Of a stretch of DNA of 7,968 nt, positions 6,340 through 7,968 are shown piece after piece. The notes under the pieces are model-generated. The model had not been told where the DNA came from. It did no database searches and was given only the letters and a program-made list of their open reading frames with translations. The stretch spans positions 1-7,968 of the forward strand of contig JACQUS010000150.1 in NCBI GenBank assembly GCA_016210125.1, given 5' to 3'. The first letter of the stretch is position 1. Every line of letters begins with the position of its first letter. The DNA comes from Chloroflexota bacterium. Lineage in GTDB: Bacteria > Chloroflexota > UBA6077 > FW602-bin22 > JACQUS01. The position numbers and the translations under genes were made by a program.

Positions 6340-6380
6340 GGGGCTGCCTCCCTCCCTACCGGCTGGATGTGCGCTCAGGC

Positions 6381-6386
6381 ATTATA
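6381..6386 (-). promoter_or_regulatory. Candidate -10 box of the MBL-fold gene
   Basis: A perfect TATAAT on the minus strand stands out in very GC-rich DNA, 42 bases before the MBL ATG. The -35 region is poor: the best fit is TTCGCC at a 19-base spacing. The 122-base gap between the small cassette and the MBL gene otherwise shows only short GC palindromes and no convincing terminator. Confidence 0.4.
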
Positions 6387-6461
6387 CGTCGACGGGCACG
6401 CCCCAGGCGAACGCGCCGTCGGCGGCCCGAGCGGGCAGCCCGACCGCGACCGCGGAGGTCG

Positions 6462-6749
6462 TTAGCTGGCGCGCAGCCGCTCGAGCACGCTGCGATGCTT
6501 GTCGACGAGCCGCAGCAGTTCGTCATACTGCGCGCGCTGATCCGCGGAGGTGGCTGCCGAGGCGAGGAGGTGGCGTAGCTCACCCAGCAAGGACTCCTTG
6601 GACGACCACTCCTCAATGTAGTCGATCTGCTGGATGAGATCCCAACCTACCATATCCTGGGCCGCCTGAGGAAGCTCGCGCCACGCCTCGGTGAGGTAGT
6701 GTAGGAGGAAGCCGACGCGCTCCCGGACGTCCGGTGCTACCTGAGCCAT
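6462..6749 (-). CDS. Small acidic helical protein, hypothetical; candidate antitoxin/immunity partner
   Basis: I do not recognise this 95-residue protein. It is predicted by eye to be nearly all helical, with Leu/Ala/Glu/Arg heptad-like stretches, a WREL...WDLIQQIDYIEEW segment in the middle (about 23-49) and a C-terminal helix with LLRLVDKHRSVLERL. No Pro or Gly breaks occur in the last half apart from one GEL. By my count it has 16 acidic and 11 basic residues, so it is acidic while its upstream partner is basic. The start at 6749 is set by GGAGG (6760-6756) 6 bases upstream; the open frame further upstream only shadows the neighbour. It overlaps the end of the 152-residue gene by 13 bp, so translation is coupled. 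A role as antitoxin or immunity protein is inference from this arrangement. Confidence 0.7.
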   Translation of the reverse strand: MAQVAPDVRERVGFLLHYLTEAWRELPQAAQDMVGWDLIQQIDYIEEWSSKESLLGELRHLLASAATSADQRAQYDELLRLVDKHRSVLERLRAS

Positions 6750-7195
6750 CGCGCACCTCCCGGGAGACTGACATAGCTGATAGCGCTGGCTTGGTACCCA
6801 GTCACTATGATAGCACGGTCGGCAGAGTACACCACGACGATAAGCGCGCAACTCGCTGGCCCGCGCCTGGTGAAGGGCACCGCCCGGTCGGTGAGCGTAA
6901 CGCACGCAGCAAGGGAGCCTCCGCGGCGCTGGTAGACGGCCACTCGCCCCTCGGGATCGCGGATGGCGCGGCGCAGGTCATCGACATATGCTTCCGGTGT
7001 GGTCTCCTCGGTCCACTGGCCCTCTCGTGCCCGCTTGGCTAAGTGCGGTGCGCTCGTGGGAAATGGCGCAGTCGCAATGCGCTGCGCGATCTGTTGGACT
7101 TCGGCCGGCGCGACGGTTCGTCCGGTGCGCACGAGTTCGCGGATCAGCCGATCGGTCGGATGCTGGCTGATATCGCGTCGGTACCGGCTGCTCAT
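6737..7195 (-). CDS. Basic 152-residue protein, hypothetical; candidate BECR-like RNase toxin
   Basis: I cannot name this family with certainty. Residues 1-50 look helical. The second half reads as an alpha-then-beta domain: HLAKRAREGQ (51-60), an EAYVDDLRRAIRDP helix (68-81), strands around VAVYQRR and AACVTL, then ALIVVVYSADRAIIVTGYQ (117-135) ending in GARWLR. The order His-Lys-Arg helix, Tyr-x-x-x-Leu-Arg helix, short strands and a final strand with Thr132/Tyr134 resembles BECR-fold RNase toxins (barnase/EndoU/ColE5/RelE group). By my count it has 23 Lys/Arg and 14 Asp/Glu. No signal peptide or membrane segment is evident. The ATG at 7195 lacks a good ribosome-binding site and sits 15 bases after the in-frame amidase stop, so reinitiation is plausible. 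The existence of the gene is well supported; the toxin role is a hypothesis. Confidence 0.68.
   Translation of the reverse strand: MSSRYRRDISQHPTDRLIRELVRTGRTVAPAEVQQIAQRIATAPFPTSAPHLAKRAREGQWTEETTPEAYVDDLRRAIRDPEGRVAVYQRRGGSLAACVTLTDRAVPFTRRGPASCALIVVVYSADRAIIVTGYQASAISYVSLPGGARWLR
6755..6760 (-). promoter_or_regulatory. Ribosome-binding site inside the upstream gene, for the 95-residue gene
   Basis: GGAGGT on the minus strand is embedded in the PGGA codons near the end of the 152-residue gene and lies 5-6 bases before the ATG at 6749. It decides the start and indicates coupled translation. Confidence 0.75.
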
Positions 7196-7210
7196 AGGGG
7201 CGTGAGACGA

Positions 7211-7968
7211 CTACAAGTGCGCAGTCGAGGGCCGCCGCTGGTGCCACGCCGTCGCCTGCTCGTAGGCGTGGCCGACGCGCAGGATCGTCGCCTCGTCCCA
7301 CGGGCGGCCGACGATCTGCATCCCGATGGGCAGTCCTTCGACCGAGAAGCCGCATGGAACGGACAGCGCCGGCACGCCAGCGAAGCTGAAGACGCGGCTA
7401 AGGCTGGCCAGACGGAGGAGACCCGAAGCCATGTCGAGCTCGTGCCCGCCGATCTGCACCGTCGATGCGTCGATCCGCCACGGGAGCACGGGCGTCGTCG
7501 GGCAGACGAGCACATCCACGTCGCGGAGCGCCTCGCCGAGCTCGCGCTGCACGACGGGCCGCGTGCGCAGCGCGCGCAGGTACTGCCGCGCTGCGATGAA
7601 CTCGCCGGCCTCGTAGGCGACGCGCATATCGTCGCCGAAGCCCTCGGGGTGCGAGCGCAGGTTCTCGTCCTGGCTCGACGACGCCTCGCCCATGGTGACG
7701 ATCAGCGCCGCGCTGGCCGCAGCCTGGGCATAGCGCAGGCGCGCTGGGCGCAGCGCCGCGCCAAGCCCGCCGAGCACCTGGGTCGCCGCGGCGACAGCCG
7801 AGGCGACCTGCGGATCGAGCGGGCTCTCGAAGAACGGCCCTTCCAGCACACCCACCCGCAGGCCGTGCAGATCGCCAGCGCACGCGGCCAGGTAATCGGC
7901 CGCTGCCCGGCGGCTCGACTGCGGGTCGCCCGCGTCGTGGCCGGCGAGCGCCCCCAGGACGATGGCCG
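7211..7968 (-). CDS. Amidase-signature family hydrolase, C-terminal 251 residues (start beyond window)
   Basis: The frame is open from the right edge to a TAG at 7213-7211. A GTG at 7855 is not the true start, because similarity continues upstream: residues decoded from 7967 down include VLGALAGHDAGDPQSS and DYLAACAGDLHGLRVGV, a standard amidase segment. Further signatures are LDPQVASAV, DVDVLVCPTTPVLPW, FSFAGVPALSVPCGF, GLPIGMQIVGRPWDEATILRVGHAYEQAT and the terminal WHQRRP. These belong to the amidase-signature (GatA-like) family, cytoplasmic enzymes that hydrolyse amide bonds with a Lys-Ser-Ser triad. The triad lies in the missing N-terminal half, so activity cannot be judged. It is the first visible gene of the minus-strand set and lies next to the small two-gene cassette. 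Its context fits an amide-degrading role more than GatA of the tRNA amidotransferase, whose gatB/gatC partners are absent here. Confidence 0.92.
   Translation of the reverse strand, partial: AIVLGALAGHDAGDPQSSRRAAADYLAACAGDLHGLRVGVLEGPFFESPLDPQVASAVAAATQVLGGLGAALRPARLRYAQAAASAALIVTMGEASSSQDENLRSHPEGFGDDMRVAYEAGEFIAARQYLRALRTRPVVQRELGEALRDVDVLVCPTTPVLPWRIDASTVQIGGHELDMASGLLRLASLSRVFSFAGVPALSVPCGFSVEGLPIGMQIVGRPWDEATILRVGHAYEQATAWHQRRPSTAHL

Noticed and set aside
6432..6442. CGGGCAGCCCG palindrome after the 95-residue gene as a terminator
   Set aside because: With a single-base centre it cannot form a normal hairpin loop without losing pairs, and no T-run follows on the minus strand.
5737..6465. 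242-codon plus-strand frame antisense to the MBL gene
   Set aside because: Every metal-binding motif of the MBL enzyme is on the minus strand. This frame is its complement and shows no family features.
6803..6815. TATGAT box on the plus strand as a promoter
   Set aside because: It lies inside the coding sequence of the 152-residue protein, has no acceptable -35 box and no plus-strand gene follows.
1..7968. CRISPR arrays, tRNA or rRNA genes
   Set aside because: I saw no regularly spaced direct repeats, no cloverleaf-like segments with a T-loop motif and no rRNA-like stretches on either strand.

Overview
The window is high-GC (about two-thirds G+C by eye) bacterial DNA with compact genes, clear Shine-Dalgarno sites and TTGACA-type promoters. 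The long Ala/Pro/Lys-rich linker behind the lipobox of the solute-binding lipoprotein, and a small palindromic element built on GGGGCGA/TCGCCCC, remind me of Chloroflexota. That placement is an inference from style, not a proven assignment.

Layout: at the left edge lies the first 28 codons of a minus-strand ISAs1-type transposase (1-84), with a possible element end near 126. Next, on the plus strand, is a complete TRAP transporter: DctP solute-binding lipoprotein (245-1399), a 334-base non-coding spacer rich in inverted repeats, DctQ small permease (1734-2348) and DctM large permease (2352-3644). All remaining genes are on the minus strand and converge on the transporter: read from the right edge they are an amidase-signature hydrolase running off the window (7211-7968), a basic 152-residue protein (6737-7195), an acidic helical 95-residue protein (6462-6749), a metallo-beta-lactamase-fold hydrolase (5545-6339) and a hydantoinase B/oxoprolinase-family subunit (3607-5370). 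The HyuB and DctM coding regions overlap tail to tail by 38 bp.

Taken together, the TRAP transporter could import a carboxylate-bearing compound, and the three hydrolases (amidase, MBL-fold enzyme, HyuB) could open C-N or ester/lactone bonds in it. HyuB has no HyuA partner in the window. Between the amidase and the MBL gene sits a two-gene cassette with 13 bp of overlap: a basic protein with a layout like small RNase toxins, followed by a short acidic helical protein. This looks like a possible undescribed toxin-antitoxin or toxin-immunity pair, and is the most interesting item here, although the evidence is only architectural. Separate candidate promoters precede dctP, the MBL gene and hyuB, which suggests several transcription units rather than one minus-strand operon.
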